Assembly: GCA_947259225.1 (NCBI GenBank)
Contig: CAMYLK010000008.1
Location: 62,001 to 126,000 of the forward strand
Direction: 5' to 3'
DNA: 64,000 nt
Source: an uncultured Desulfobulbaceae bacterium
GTDB lineage: Bacteria > Desulfobacterota > Desulfobulbia > Desulfobulbales > Desulfobulbaceae
The notes beneath the pieces are model-generated. The model worked only from the letters and a program-made list of their open reading frames with translations. It was not told the origin of the DNA and made no database searches. Both the position numbers and the translations under genes were made by a program. Positions 18,195-27,677 of this stretch are shown in pieces. The first letter of the stretch is position 1. The number at the start of each line of letters is the position of its first letter.

Positions 18195-18513
18195 TTTTTT
18201 TTCTCCTTTCTGTGTCTAATTTATACATGCTGGGCAAGTATAAAAAAAATTACCTCACTTAAATTATAGTATTATTATATGAGACTGGCTTACGAAATGT
18301 AATACCCCGGTCGGGGTATTTTTCGGGTATATTTAGTTGTGAAATTATATTGAAGAGTGAAGATACATCCTTGGCAAAAAAGTCACGAACATATAGTCAG
18401 ATGGGTTAGCTTGTTTCTCTCCTTATGCAATAAAAGTTTTTTTCCATCTCCTTGCGTTTTTGTAAACACTGTTCCTTCAGGAACATTTTTGACTGGAGAC
18501 TAAAAAGGACAGT
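18195..18513. other. Intergenic region with palindrome between the response regulator and the small membrane protein
   Basis: At 18301-18320 lies AATACCCCG-gt-CGGGGTATT, perfect nine-base arms, followed on the plus strand by TTTTTCGGGTAT, which repeats half of the arm. It is about 107 nt before the ATG of the small membrane protein and could be an operator or attenuator for it. A minus-strand promoter must lie here if that gene is independent. Confidence 0.5.
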
Positions 18514-19137
18514 TTAAATAATACCTTTTATGCGTGCTTTTTTCAGGGCGTCCCTTCGGCTTTTAGCGTGGAGTTTCTCGTATATTTTTTTGATGTGAGA
18601 GTGAATGGTATGCGGGCTTATCGAAAGATTATTGCCGAGTTCATTGTAGGTATAACCTTTCTCCAGCCCGAGCAGTATTTCTTTTTCTCGCGGGGTGAGA
18701 AGGAACTGGTCTACATTTTCAACCTCCTGAAACTCACCGATAACCGCCCTGGCTATCTTGGGACTCATAGGAGCTCCGCCACCAGCCAGATTCTGGAGAG
18801 ATTCTATGAGTTCTCTTGGGGTGGCACCCTTTAAAATATATCCGGTAGCCCCGGCTTTAATTGCAGAAAAAACCGTATTCCGTGCATCAAAGGCGGTGTG
18901 AACCATAATTTCAATATCATTGAGCTTTGCCTTAATCTTCTTGATCAGTTCAATGCCGGACATCCCGGGAAGACCAAGATCCACGAGGATAATGTCCGGT
19001 CTGCAGCTTAAAATTGCAGGTATGGCTTCCTCGGCTGTGCCAAAATGATCGCAGACTTCGAACCCAGGTTCTCCGCCAATGAGCATGGCAAGATTTTCGC
19101 GAAGAAGGGAATTATCTTCTATTATAATTATGCGCAT
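18514..19137 (-). CDS. NarL/FixJ-family response regulator
   Basis: A 207-residue protein. The receiver domain (1-120) has acidic residues in IIEDNS, the phospho-acceptor Asp at 53 in LVDLGLPGMSG and the Lys in YILKGATP. The C-terminal LuxR-type helix-turn-helix has LTPREKEILLGLEKGYT and SISPHTIHSHIKKIYEKL. It would bind DNA once phosphorylated by the kinase encoded 30 nt upstream on the same strand. Targets are unknown; the palindrome at 18301 is a candidate. Confidence 0.93.
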   Translation of the reverse strand: MRIIIIEDNSLLRENLAMLIGGEPGFEVCDHFGTAEEAIPAILSCRPDIILVDLGLPGMSGIELIKKIKAKLNDIEIMVHTAFDARNTVFSAIKAGATGYILKGATPRELIESLQNLAGGGAPMSPKIARAVIGEFQEVENVDQFLLTPREKEILLGLEKGYTYNELGNNLSISPHTIHSHIKKIYEKLHAKSRRDALKKARIKGII

Positions 19138-19167
19138 AAATGTTTTTTAGCCCCTTTCTTGACCAGG

Positions 19168-21486
19168 TCAAAAATTATCCGGTTTATCCAATTCTTCCAG
19201 CGGGATTTTAAACGTATCATCAACCGGACTATCCTGCCTGACTGAAGTTGTGGAAAAGGGTATGGAAATTTCAAGCTTCACACCATCTTCCCAGGATATT
19301 TTTAATATACCGCCAAGTTCCTTGGCCCGAGCGGTCATGCTCAGCAGACCTCTACCGCTGCTTTGTGTGGAATGCCCCGGTTTGCCGTTATCTGAAAGGG
19401 TACAGTCCAACTTATCGGCTGTGACTTTGACGTCGAAGGTTAAAACATCTCCGTTTGAGTGCTTGATCACGTTAGTAACAGCCTCCTTGACAATTTTATG
19501 CACGTTTATATACAAAAGACGGGTAGGAGGAGGGGCCTTCAGGTTAATATCCTGAGACATTGTAAAGGTAATTTCATGAGGTTCAAGTGTTCTGGCACAA
19601 TATTGGTGCAGTTCGGCCAGAAAACTTTCCCATGAGGGATCAATTTCGTCAAGGATGGTCATGTAGTTTCTGATTTCAATCAGGCAGTCTTCACTGATGC
19701 TGGCAATCGCATCAAGATTTTTTCTTGTCGCATCGTCAACTTTATGCGCCATGGTCATTTCAGCAAACAATTTGATATTTGTCAGGCTGCCCCCAATGCC
19801 GTCGTGCAGGTCGTTGGCAAGCCTTTTGCGCAGTTGTTCAGCTTTTTTCCGTTCCGTTATATCCCTGACGATGGCTACAGCATGCCATTTATCATCAATC
19901 TGGAGACCTGAGAGAGAAAGCTCTACCGGAAATTTTCTGCCGACCTTGTCAAGGGCGATGACATTAACAGTACGGTCAATGAATGGTCCGTTACCATCTT
20001 TGGCAAATTTAGCCAGACCTTTCTGGTAAAGCGGAGCATTGCGTTTCGGCACAAGCAGTTTATGCAGATTTTTACCTACAGCTTCTTCCGTTGTGTAGCC
20101 GAACATCTCTACTGCAGCAGGGTTGATATATGAAATGCAATGTTTGTGATCCATCATGACTATGGCGTCATTGGCTGTCTTGGTTATAGCTTTATGCAAT
20201 GAGTCACTTTCCTTCAGTTTCCCCTCAAACCCAAGTAGGGCTGTTTTCATGCGTGAAAATGAATCTGCAGCTTCCTGTATCTCGTAAAAACCAGACCTGA
20301 TGTTAAATGACGTTTTCATGTCATTGTTTTCAATGGCCTTTGCCTCCTCGGCCAATTCTGTGACAGGAGTGGTGATTCTTTTTGCAAACGCCAGCGCAAG
20401 CAAGGAAGCGATTATAGATATGACAACCGTTGCCAGGATGTTGAACATGCGATTGGTTTTTAAAATGCCAAGGTAATCATCTTCCGGAATATAAACGCCA
20501 ATGATCCAGGGCAGCTGCTCGTCCGGGAAAGGAGTGAACATGGACAGGTAGTCTTTTTTGTCATTCGTGAAATTGGCAAACGTTAGCTCATTGAGTACCA
20601 GGTTTCCTTTCTCATCGTGCTGCCAGTTAATTGATTGAAATGCGCTCTGGGTAAGTCTGTCGTTTATCTCGTCTACTTTAGGGAGCCTGATAGTGTTTTC
20701 AGAGCCATTAACGACAATGAGTTTAGCCATATCATGATAAGCTATTATATCGCCATTTTTGTTCATGATAAAAGCCTTGCCGGATTTTCCGACACGAAGC
20801 TTACTGATAAAAGTTGAGAGTTCGGATATTTCTATGTCGACACCTACAATTCCCTTGAGGTTCCCGGTTTCGTCAAAAGACGGCCCGGCAATTGTTACAC
20901 CGGGTTTCTGTGCAGTATAGAAGACATACGGGTCAGTCCATGCAACATGTTTATGCTCCATGACTTTTTTAAACCAGGGGCGTGTCCTGGGGTCATAGGT
21001 ATCATTTTTATCCTGTATGTTTTCAACCTGGATAAAACTCGTGTCGCGCCAGGTCAGTTCAGTTGTTCTACCCTCCGGCTCCTGTCGTATTATTTTTGTT
21101 CGAAAACCGTCAGGCGCGTGCTTGGTATGTCTGCTGACCATGAAAAAATTGCCATTTAAACCACCAACATAAATTCCAGCGAGGTGAGGGTATATAGAAA
21201 GTTGGTCAAAAAAATACCTTTCCAGGGATTCAGTACCTTTTGTTTCACTCGTTACAACATTAGAACTAAGGAGTTGCTTGGCAAGCGAAGCCGCACTCCT
21301 GGCTTTATTGAGATGGTTGTATGACTGCTCAAGGGTAAGGTCGGATATATTTTGCATTATGTCCTGCATGTGCTCTTTCAGAACACGTTCCGACATAATA
21401 TAGGATGAAGGGGTGATGATAAGATGTGTACCCCAAACAAGCAGAATTGAGCCAATAATGGCTACCAACCGCAGTGAGAACTTCAT
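19168..21486 (-). CDS. Sensor histidine kinase (dCache-HAMP-PAS-HisKA_3-HATPase)
   Basis: A 772-residue membrane kinase. A hydrophobic helix at 7-28 leads to a periplasmic dCache_1 sensor (about 40-330; note YDPRTRPWF), then a second helix near 350 and a HAMP linker. A PAS domain spans about 425-540 (IVMMDHKHCISYINPAAVEMFGY), then the HisKA_3 box with the phospho-His in LANDLHDGIGGSL, and a short HATPase with GRGLLSMTARAKELGG. This is the NarX/DegS class that pairs with NarL/FixJ regulators, as encoded directly downstream. dCache domains often sense small organic acids, amines or amino acids. Confidence 0.92.
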   Translation of the reverse strand: MKFSLRLVAIIGSILLVWGTHLIITPSSYIMSERVLKEHMQDIMQNISDLTLEQSYNHLNKARSAASLAKQLLSSNVVTSETKGTESLERYFFDQLSIYPHLAGIYVGGLNGNFFMVSRHTKHAPDGFRTKIIRQEPEGRTTELTWRDTSFIQVENIQDKNDTYDPRTRPWFKKVMEHKHVAWTDPYVFYTAQKPGVTIAGPSFDETGNLKGIVGVDIEISELSTFISKLRVGKSGKAFIMNKNGDIIAYHDMAKLIVVNGSENTIRLPKVDEINDRLTQSAFQSINWQHDEKGNLVLNELTFANFTNDKKDYLSMFTPFPDEQLPWIIGVYIPEDDYLGILKTNRMFNILATVVISIIASLLALAFAKRITTPVTELAEEAKAIENNDMKTSFNIRSGFYEIQEAADSFSRMKTALLGFEGKLKESDSLHKAITKTANDAIVMMDHKHCISYINPAAVEMFGYTTEEAVGKNLHKLLVPKRNAPLYQKGLAKFAKDGNGPFIDRTVNVIALDKVGRKFPVELSLSGLQIDDKWHAVAIVRDITERKKAEQLRKRLANDLHDGIGGSLTNIKLFAEMTMAHKVDDATRKNLDAIASISEDCLIEIRNYMTILDEIDPSWESFLAELHQYCARTLEPHEITFTMSQDINLKAPPPTRLLYINVHKIVKEAVTNVIKHSNGDVLTFDVKVTADKLDCTLSDNGKPGHSTQSSGRGLLSMTARAKELGGILKISWEDGVKLEISIPFSTTSVRQDSPVDDTFKIPLEELDKPDNF

Positions 21487-22296
21487 GGACGGCCCCTTTC
21501 CGGATTATTCAGGAACAGAAATACAGCTTATTGGTTTAAAAAGTTACAATAATTATCTGACGTTGGCAAATATTTAGTAATTAATATTAAATAAAGTAGC
21601 TCTATACCAAAATCAGCTGAGATATAGTGAACAGCTTGAATTTTATGCATATTTGTCATTCCGAACGAATTTGAGAAATCTGGGTTACGAAAAGATAAGA
21701 TATCTCTCTGCGCTCTATATGACAGCAGGTACAATATGTGTGTGGAAAATTCCAGCTGATTTTCATTAAGAGCCACTATAAATTATATATGTAATTCATT
21801 CAGTTCTGGATAATTATAACTGCCCAAGTCTGTAAATAGCAAGAAGAGGGTTCAATATAATATGAAGTAAACATATTAAAAATACGAAAGTGTTTGCGGA
21901 CACCATTGTGATTACAGGATTCTTAAATAGGGGTACTGTCTATTTAAAATTTGTTACGAATATACCCAGCCGTTTCCATTGAATATAAATATAAGTATCA
22001 TGTAAATAAACCTAATAACAGTTAAATGAAAACAATAGATAACATTTTACATGATCATTTACCTGGTCATAATTATGCTTTGGCTGTACGCATGTTTTTA
22101 CAGGCACCTGTACATAATTTTACTGTATCTATTGTATATATAAATCAAAACACTTTGTACTATACAAAAATTTTGAGTCGTATTTAGGACCGGAAAGCAA
22201 TTGCAAAAAGAAATTTATTTTGGATATACAAATAAAAGCCATAGAGCCGTAATAAGCTATGGGTCCGTGAATATTTACAAATAAGATGAGGTTATA
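21487..22296. other. Gene-free stretch with a MITE-like repeat
   Basis: About 800 nt with no credible gene. It contains the palindromic element 21654-21724; the remainder is AT-rich with many stops in all frames. It starts the decay zone that continues through the YjbQ stub and the broken hydrolase. Confidence 0.5.
21654..21724. repeat. MITE/REP-like palindromic element
   Basis: Begins TGTCATTCCGAACGAAT and ends CTCTATATGACA, with outer inverted ends TGTCAT/ATGACA and an inner imperfect pair GAGAAATCT/AGATATCTC. The wording TGTCATTCCGA, then GAGAAATCTGGGTTAC, closely resembles dispersed short repeats common in many bacterial genomes. Only one copy is in the window. Confidence 0.6.
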
Positions 22297-22458
22297 ATGA
22301 AAAGCTATCATAAGGATCTCTGGTTCGAAGTGCCCACCAGAAGAGCGTTTATCAACATCACGCCCCAGGTGGAAGAATGCCTGCAGGAGCGCGGCATCAA
22401 GGATGGGTTGCTGCTCTGCAATACCAAGCATATTGTACACTGCACGTCCCTGTTTTAA
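22297..22458 (+). pseudogene. yjbQ: Truncated YjbQ (UPF0047) gene
   Basis: The 53-residue frame reads [18 protein letters not shown] then [19 protein letters not shown] and LLCNTKHI, the conserved N-terminus of YjbQ/UPF0047 proteins (about 130-140 residues, some with thiamine-phosphate synthase activity). After KHI the family match ends and a stop follows, so the part with the conserved histidines and glutamates is gone. The ribosome-binding site ATGAGG and ATG are intact. It would not make a working enzyme. Confidence 0.8.
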
Positions 22459-22640
22459 TCAAAAATTATATAACTCCATATTCTGACATAAAAAAATCAG
22501 CTTGGCATAATGGTTTGAGACAACACATTTCTTGAAATCCTCTTTTAAAACCTTCAAATTTCATAATCATCAACAGTGCACTTCTGATCGCTGCTGATTT
22601 GAATATCAAGATTGGCCGAACAGCAATCACTAAATTCATC

Positions 22641-22703
22641 AGTGAAAGCGGATGTGGATTTCGATTGAGCGGCAGAAGAGGGCAGTAGGTCGTTGATGTT
22701 GAG
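22641..22703 (+). repeat. 63-nt repeat, copy A
   Basis: Matches 47576-47638 at about 54 of 63 positions in direct orientation, including ATGTGGATTTCG, GAGGGCAGT and GTTGATGTTGAG. Both copies are in gene-free DNA just downstream of plus-strand genes. Nature unknown: a shared remnant of a mobile element is possible. Confidence 0.65.
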
Positions 22704-22777
22704 AGAATTACAACCGTAATGATGAGAAGAATTAAAAGATTATACTATATAACTCAAATCCATAAAGGTGTGGTTTT

Positions 22778-23752
22778 TCAATGTTGATAAAGTAGCGTTA
22801 ATAAATCAGAAAAATCTTCTTGTCGTTCTGGAGAGGTATTTTACATAATGCCTTTTGATTGTATTAGCGGGATGAGTTTTCCCGAGGCACCCGATATTCA
22901 CCGGCAATTTCAACATGACCAGCTGATACCTCAATGTTTTCAACACGAGATGAAGCATCAACATGTTCAAAATATTGCTCATTGACGCTGAAGACAAAAT
23001 CATCCTCCACACAAATTCCACTATCATTGTAGCGGCGACAGCTAGCTGTTTCATCAGTGACAATTTTAATATGTGCATCGATCTGTTCAAGTAATTCTCC
23101 CTGTTGCTGGAAAAAAGGGAAGGGCCGGGTGATCTCGTACCTTTTGTCACTTCTGAGTATTTTGCAAAGCGGCACTGCAAGGACAAGAGTCATAGACGTG
23201 CCGAGAATGAAGCGCAATGATCTGCAGCGGAAATTCCTGCAAAAGGAGATGATGTGGTCACAAAACTGAGTGATAGTTCGTCGGCCTGCAAACTATCTTC
23301 TCGATCCTGCACAATTGCCTTGCGGCCAATCAGCCCACCTTGACTATGTCCCATGACTGTAATCTGATGATTATCTATTTTGCTGAGAGGGATTCCACTG
23401 AAACGATCAATTCCGTTGAGCTTTTTATCAGGCTGTCGCGGTCATTATAGTTGAAGCAGATCGTCTGTTGACCGTGAAAAGCAAAAACCTGTGCCAGTGC
23501 ACGAAATCGTGCTGCCGAGTCAGAACAGCCATGGACGAGGATCATAACCGGTTCATTGGCATTGAGATGGATTGTATTGTCAGGGTTTGTGGTACAGTTA
23601 CTCAACCCTTGTATTGATATTGAAATGTCAGGAGTTGGCAGATAGCTGTTATCGATTGTCGCAAGCTCAGGATCTCAAGGTACTTTTATTGAACACCCTT
23701 GGATGAGTATGATAGCCATTCCAACAAAAAGTCGTAATACGGTATTGTTCAT
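22778..23752 (-). pseudogene. Alpha/beta-hydrolase lipoprotein gene, inactivated
   Basis: From ATG at 23752 the protein begins with a lipoprotein signal (MNNTVLRLFVGMAIILIQGC), then meets an in-frame TGA four codons after the lipobox Cys. The frame continues with the oxyanion-loop HG motif VMILVHGCSDSAARFR. Near 23380 it shifts to show the nucleophile elbow VMGHSQGGLIGRKA and SFVTTSSPFAGI, near 23210 it shifts again to the C-terminal part ending AGHVEIAGEYRVP, and a last shift would give PERQEDFSDLL. One nonsense codon and about three shifts make this a pseudogene of an esterase/lipase-like lipoprotein. Confidence 0.8.
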
Positions 23753-23807
23753 TTGTTTTGATGGTTCAAAATATCTCCTATATAATCCCTCCTTAAATCG
23801 CTAATAA

Positions 23808-24341
23808 TCAGTTCTTGTTTTGAAGAGTCATCCTGTTGTGAATATATACGAGGGCAGGTAGTGCAATGGCCCAAAGCAGAATTAACGGTACATATCCTAG
23901 CGCAAAAGAATCGGCAACTGTAATGGCGCCAAGTTTCTCTCCTCCCCAATAGGCAACCGGGCCGGCAAGCCCTCCCAATACCGCAGCAAGCAGATATTTT
24001 CCTTTGAGCCAGGCAAGGCTTATGCTGACAAGCATGGCAAAATTAAACCAAAGAGCGGCCATCCAAGGAGGGCAGAGCTGTAATTTCAGACCTGCCGGGG
24101 TGTAGACGCCGCCAAGTATCAGAATTGTTTCCAGGAAAAAACCTGAAAGGCCGCAAATGATGATGAAAAGAATTTCTCCCTTGGAACGATCAGTTAACAG
24201 AAACACCTGCAGAGGTACGGTCAGGGCAACCAGTGCAGGGCCCAGCAAGCTGTAACTGTTTGCCGCACCCCAGACACAGGCAAACCAGCATGCCTGAAAG
24301 AAGACAAAATTTATTGGGGTGGAAAATTTTTTCAAGTGCAT
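23808..24341 (-). CDS. DUF2878 membrane protein
   Basis: A 177-residue protein of about six hydrophobic helices, matching the DUF2878 family by its FFQACWFACVWGAA start and its GYVPLILLWAIALPAL end. The function is not established. The family is found almost only next to Cfa-like methyltransferase, DUF1365 and amine-oxidase-like genes, as here, where it lies 12 nt downstream of the Cfa-like gene as the last gene of a six-gene minus-strand operon. A role in membrane-lipid remodelling is inferred from that context. Confidence 0.8.
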   Translation of the reverse strand: MHLKKFSTPINFVFFQACWFACVWGAANSYSLLGPALVALTVPLQVFLLTDRSKGEILFIIICGLSGFFLETILILGGVYTPAGLKLQLCPPWMAALWFNFAMLVSISLAWLKGKYLLAAVLGGLAGPVAYWGGEKLGAITVADSFALGYVPLILLWAIALPALVYIHNRMTLQNKN

Positions 24342-24353
24342 ATTTGACAGTGG

Positions 24354-25637
24354 TTATGATTTCAGAGGCGGTAATATCGGTTTTCGGCGACAGTGTGGCC
24401 GGGCCAGGACCAGCTGGACGTCTCCGTTATATCGTTCCTGGAAACTTCCTTCACAGGAGGTGAGATAAAATTCCCACATCCGGATGAAACTCTCTGAAAA
24501 GCCCATGGTCCTGATTTTGTCGAGGTTGGCAAAGAATCTTTCCCGCCACAACCGGAGTGTAGTTGCATAGTGTGGGGTGATATCTTCGAAATGAATGAGC
24601 CGCAGGTCGGTTTTTCTTGAAAAACTTTTAGCCATGGCTGAAACTGATGGAATACAGGAACCCGGAAAAATGTAGCGCTTGATAAAATCCACCGAGTGCT
24701 TGTGACGGTTGAACTCATGGTCCGGCACTGTAATAGCCTGCAAAGCCATCATGCCGTCCGGCTTGAGCAATCGGCAGCAGCAGGTGAAGAATGTGTCCAG
24801 AAAATGGTGCCCTACTGCTTCGATCATTTCTATGGAAACGAGCTTGTCAAATTTTCCTGTGAGCTCGCGGTAATCCTTCTTGATGACCGTTATACGGTCT
24901 GTCAAACCTGCCTCTAAAAAAAGATTTTGCATATATCGGTACTGGCGGTCTGAAATTGTGGTGGTGGTCACCCGGCAACCATAGTTGCTGACAGCATGCA
25001 GTGCAAATCCTCCCCAGCCGCCTCCTATCTCTATCACGTGGTCTTCTTCATTCAAATCGAGTTTCTTGCAGATCCGGTCAAACTTGGCAACCTGTGCGTC
25101 ATACAAAGAACTGTTCTCGCTTTCAAATATTCCGCAGGAATAGCCCATGGTCCTGTCGAGAAAAAGGCTGAAGAATTCATTGCTCAAGTCATAATGGGCG
25201 ACGATGTTTTTTTTGCTCCCTTTCCTGGTGTTTTTCCGGAGCCGATGATAAACACGCATAAGAGGTGATGTGACTTTGGACCAGCCTGCATCCATTTTCC
25301 GGTTCAGGAGATCAGCATTGATTACGAACAGCCGTATAACGTCTGTGAGATTGTCTGTCGACCAGTGGCCTTTCATATAGGATTCGGCTGCTCCCAGGCT
25401 GCCTTTGAACAGAACGTCAAGGTAAAATTCAGGGTTATGGATTGTCGCGGAGGCTGCAATTCCGTACTGACCCTTCGGAGAGCCGAACTCATAGAGTTTG
25501 CCACAATTGTTTATTGACAGGCTGCCGAACTGCAAATCTGTAAACAGGTTGAACAGGACCTTTTTGCACCAGGCGTGCATCGGTCCGGGTAGCGGGGTCG
25601 TTTTTTTTCCTTCGACGGCACGGATATGTTTACTCAT
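24354..25637 (-). CDS. Cyclopropane-fatty-acid-synthase-like SAM methyltransferase
   Basis: A 427-residue protein of the CMAS/Cfa family. The SAM site is DHVIEIGGGWGGFALHA near residues 198-214. Family blocks AHYDLSNEFFSLFLD, MGYSCGIF, KLVSIEMIEAVGHHF and DFIKRYIFPGSCIPS are all present. Cfa-like enzymes methylate unsaturated phospholipid acyl chains at the membrane. In this operon type the enzyme is not always a true cyclopropane synthase; a relative in Rhodobacter is involved in methylated furan fatty acid synthesis. The stop-start overlap with DUF1365 is 4 nt (ATGA). Confidence 0.9.
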   Translation of the reverse strand: MSKHIRAVEGKKTTPLPGPMHAWCKKVLFNLFTDLQFGSLSINNCGKLYEFGSPKGQYGIAASATIHNPEFYLDVLFKGSLGAAESYMKGHWSTDNLTDVIRLFVINADLLNRKMDAGWSKVTSPLMRVYHRLRKNTRKGSKKNIVAHYDLSNEFFSLFLDRTMGYSCGIFESENSSLYDAQVAKFDRICKKLDLNEEDHVIEIGGGWGGFALHAVSNYGCRVTTTTISDRQYRYMQNLFLEAGLTDRITVIKKDYRELTGKFDKLVSIEMIEAVGHHFLDTFFTCCCRLLKPDGMMALQAITVPDHEFNRHKHSVDFIKRYIFPGSCIPSVSAMAKSFSRKTDLRLIHFEDITPHYATTLRLWRERFFANLDKIRTMGFSESFIRMWEFYLTSCEGSFQERYNGDVQLVLARPHCRRKPILPPLKS

Positions 25638-26401
25638 GATTTCTCTTCCAGCATTTTCTTGGGATTATCGTAATACGGGGTTTTTTTCAGCCACAGGCGA
25701 AATGCCTGCCAGTAGATCATGGAGAGGACCTTCAGGGTCATGGCAGGAAAACGGATCAGGATCCCGGCAAGCGCTGGGCCGGTTAGTTCTTTTCGCCTCA
25801 TGTTCAATATAGCTTCAAAATATTTCGTGTTCTCCTTATAATTGCTCATGTGGATGGACAGTGCATCGGCCGGTTCAACAAACTGCCAGTCATATCTGAA
25901 GTCCATGTCCATAAACGGTGAGACATGGAAGGCTTTGTTGAACAGATACCGTTTGTGGGTCCCAGTATCCCGGTTCTGTTTTTCTCCCAGCACATATGAA
26001 TGGCGTTCGAGCCATGGAGTGTTGGTGATCTCCGCTATAATATATTCCACCCTGGAATCATCGGCATCATAGCAATAGTAGAAAGAAACAGGATTGAAAC
26101 AGTGGCCGAAATAACGCAGGTGAGTGAGCATCCGGATCGGGCCGGCGGGACGTTCGTCAAGGGTTTCCTCGACACGGTTGCGGACCGCCTGGTCCAGGGG
26201 AATATCAGCAGGGCCAAGGTAGTCGGCCCGGTTAAAGTTCGCCACATTCGCCCGGCCGACAGACCAGAACCAGCGATCAGCAAATATGTCTGGCAGTTCG
26301 GCAATGTCAAGATACATGAAGAATACTGTATAATTAAACAGGTTTTCTCTCGGCAGGAAGCGATGGTGATGCAGGTCGCCTATGTAGAGACAGCTTCGCA
26401 T
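25634..26401 (-). CDS. DUF1365 family protein
   Basis: A 255-residue protein with the DUF1365 signature: start CLYIGDLHHHRFLP, then RMLTHLRYFGHCFNPVSFYYCYD and FHVSPFMDMDFRYDW. The biochemical role is unknown; the family accompanies Cfa-like methyltransferases and FAD-dependent amine-oxidase-like proteins nearly everywhere. It overlaps the Cfa-like gene by 4 nt and lies 2 nt after the flavoprotein gene, so the three are translationally coupled. No membrane segments or signal peptide are obvious. Confidence 0.9.
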   Translation of the reverse strand: MRSCLYIGDLHHHRFLPRENLFNYTVFFMYLDIAELPDIFADRWFWSVGRANVANFNRADYLGPADIPLDQAVRNRVEETLDERPAGPIRMLTHLRYFGHCFNPVSFYYCYDADDSRVEYIIAEITNTPWLERHSYVLGEKQNRDTGTHKRYLFNKAFHVSPFMDMDFRYDWQFVEPADALSIHMSNYKENTKYFEAILNMRRKELTGPALAGILIRFPAMTLKVLSMIYWQAFRLWLKKTPYYDNPKKMLEEKS

Positions 26402-26403
26402 GG

Positions 26404-27648
26404 CTATAATGTTTTTCCAAAGAATTTGCCGACGGCAAGAGCGCTCTTGACCCCGTCCTCATGAAAACCGTACCCCCAGTAAGCCCCGCAGTAGTGGGTT
26501 CGGTTCCTGCCGCTGATCAGGCCATGTGATTCCTGAGCCGGGACTGATCGCTCCATATATACAGGGTGATGGTAAAGGTAGCGACCGATGACCTTTTCCG
26601 GCGTAATCATTTGCTCAAGGTTCAATGATACGCAGAATGTCTCATGTGCGTCAATGGACTGCAGCATATTCATGTTGTAGGTTACCGAAGCCCTGTCAGC
26701 TTGCTGAGACTCTATGAGGTAATTCCAGCTTGACCAGGCCTTGCGGTTTAAAGGGAGCACCTGATCGTCCGTATGCAGGAGGGTTATATTCTCCTGGTAG
26801 GGAATGGCGCCGAGGATGCGGCGTTCTTCCTCCGTGGGTGTGGCAAGAATGGTCAGGGCCTGATCACTGTGAGTTGCAAAAATAACCTGGTCAAATTGTT
26901 CGGCCGGCCGGTTGGGAAACGTAAGTTCAACGTGCTCATCAGTTCGCTGTACACTGGAAACGGGAGAGTTGAGGTGGATTTTTTCAACAAAGGGAACAGT
27001 GAGTTTGCTGACATACTGTCTCGAACCACCTGATATAACCCTCCATTCTATTGGGTTTGTAGCCTGCAGAAAACCGTGGTTCTCAAAAAAACGGCCAAAG
27101 GTGCGAGCGGGGAACTCTTTTATCTTTCCCGGTTCCGCAGACCAGAGCGATGCTCCGAGGGGTACAACGAAATGATCAATAAAACGTTGCGAGAATCCAT
27201 GCTCTGCAAGAAATTCACCCATTGACATGTCCGGGCTATTCGAATTGAGGTATCCCAGAAGTTTGCGGCGCAGTTTGAAAATTTCAAGCACCATGCGCCA
27301 GAAAGGTGGGGACAGTAAATTCTTTCTTTGCGCAAAAAGGGTGTTAATCGACTCGGAGCCGTATTCCAGCCCGGTCCTGTCGCAGCGGACGCTGAAGTTC
27401 ATGCAGGTGGGCTGGGAAGTGATACCGAGCTGTTCCAGTAGGGTGCAGAAGTTAGGATAGGTTGACCGGTTGAAAACTATGAACCCAGTATCAACCGCAC
27501 AAGAACTGTTGCCACGTTGAACATCTATGGTGTGAGTATGGCCGCCGATATAGTCGTTGGCTTCAAATATGCTGATGTCATGATTCTGGTGCAGGAGGTG
27601 CCCACAGACCAGGCCAGAGATGCCGCTGCCTATAATAGCAATTTTCAT
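26404..27648 (-). CDS. FAD-dependent amine-oxidase-like oxidoreductase (COG2907 type)
   Basis: A 414-residue flavoprotein. The dinucleotide-binding motif is IIGSGISGLVCGHLL at residues 5-19 with the acidic ribose-binding residue in IFEANDYIGGHTHT. It has the family stretch VDTGFIVFNRSTYPNF and ends with THYCGAYWGYGFHEDGV. Relatives are annotated as NAD/FAD-binding or desaturase-like proteins and accompany DUF1365 and Cfa-like genes. Oxidation or desaturation of an acyl chain modified by the neighbouring methyltransferase is the usual inference; not shown for this organism. Confidence 0.88.
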   Translation of the reverse strand: MKIAIIGSGISGLVCGHLLHQNHDISIFEANDYIGGHTHTIDVQRGNSSCAVDTGFIVFNRSTYPNFCTLLEQLGITSQPTCMNFSVRCDRTGLEYGSESINTLFAQRKNLLSPPFWRMVLEIFKLRRKLLGYLNSNSPDMSMGEFLAEHGFSQRFIDHFVVPLGASLWSAEPGKIKEFPARTFGRFFENHGFLQATNPIEWRVISGGSRQYVSKLTVPFVEKIHLNSPVSSVQRTDEHVELTFPNRPAEQFDQVIFATHSDQALTILATPTEEERRILGAIPYQENITLLHTDDQVLPLNRKAWSSWNYLIESQQADRASVTYNMNMLQSIDAHETFCVSLNLEQMITPEKVIGRYLYHHPVYMERSVPAQESHGLISGRNRTHYCGAYWGYGFHEDGVKSALAVGKFFGKTL

Positions 27649-27677
27649 GTATCTCCTTTATCTCTATAATCTCAACC

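Noticed and set aside
21528-21776. 82-codon minus-strand frame
   Set aside because: Its middle is translation of the palindromic MITE-like repeat; it has no ribosome-binding site and no family resemblance.
22129-22440. 103-codon minus-strand frame
   Set aside because: It lies antisense to the YjbQ stub, whose homology is clear on the plus strand.
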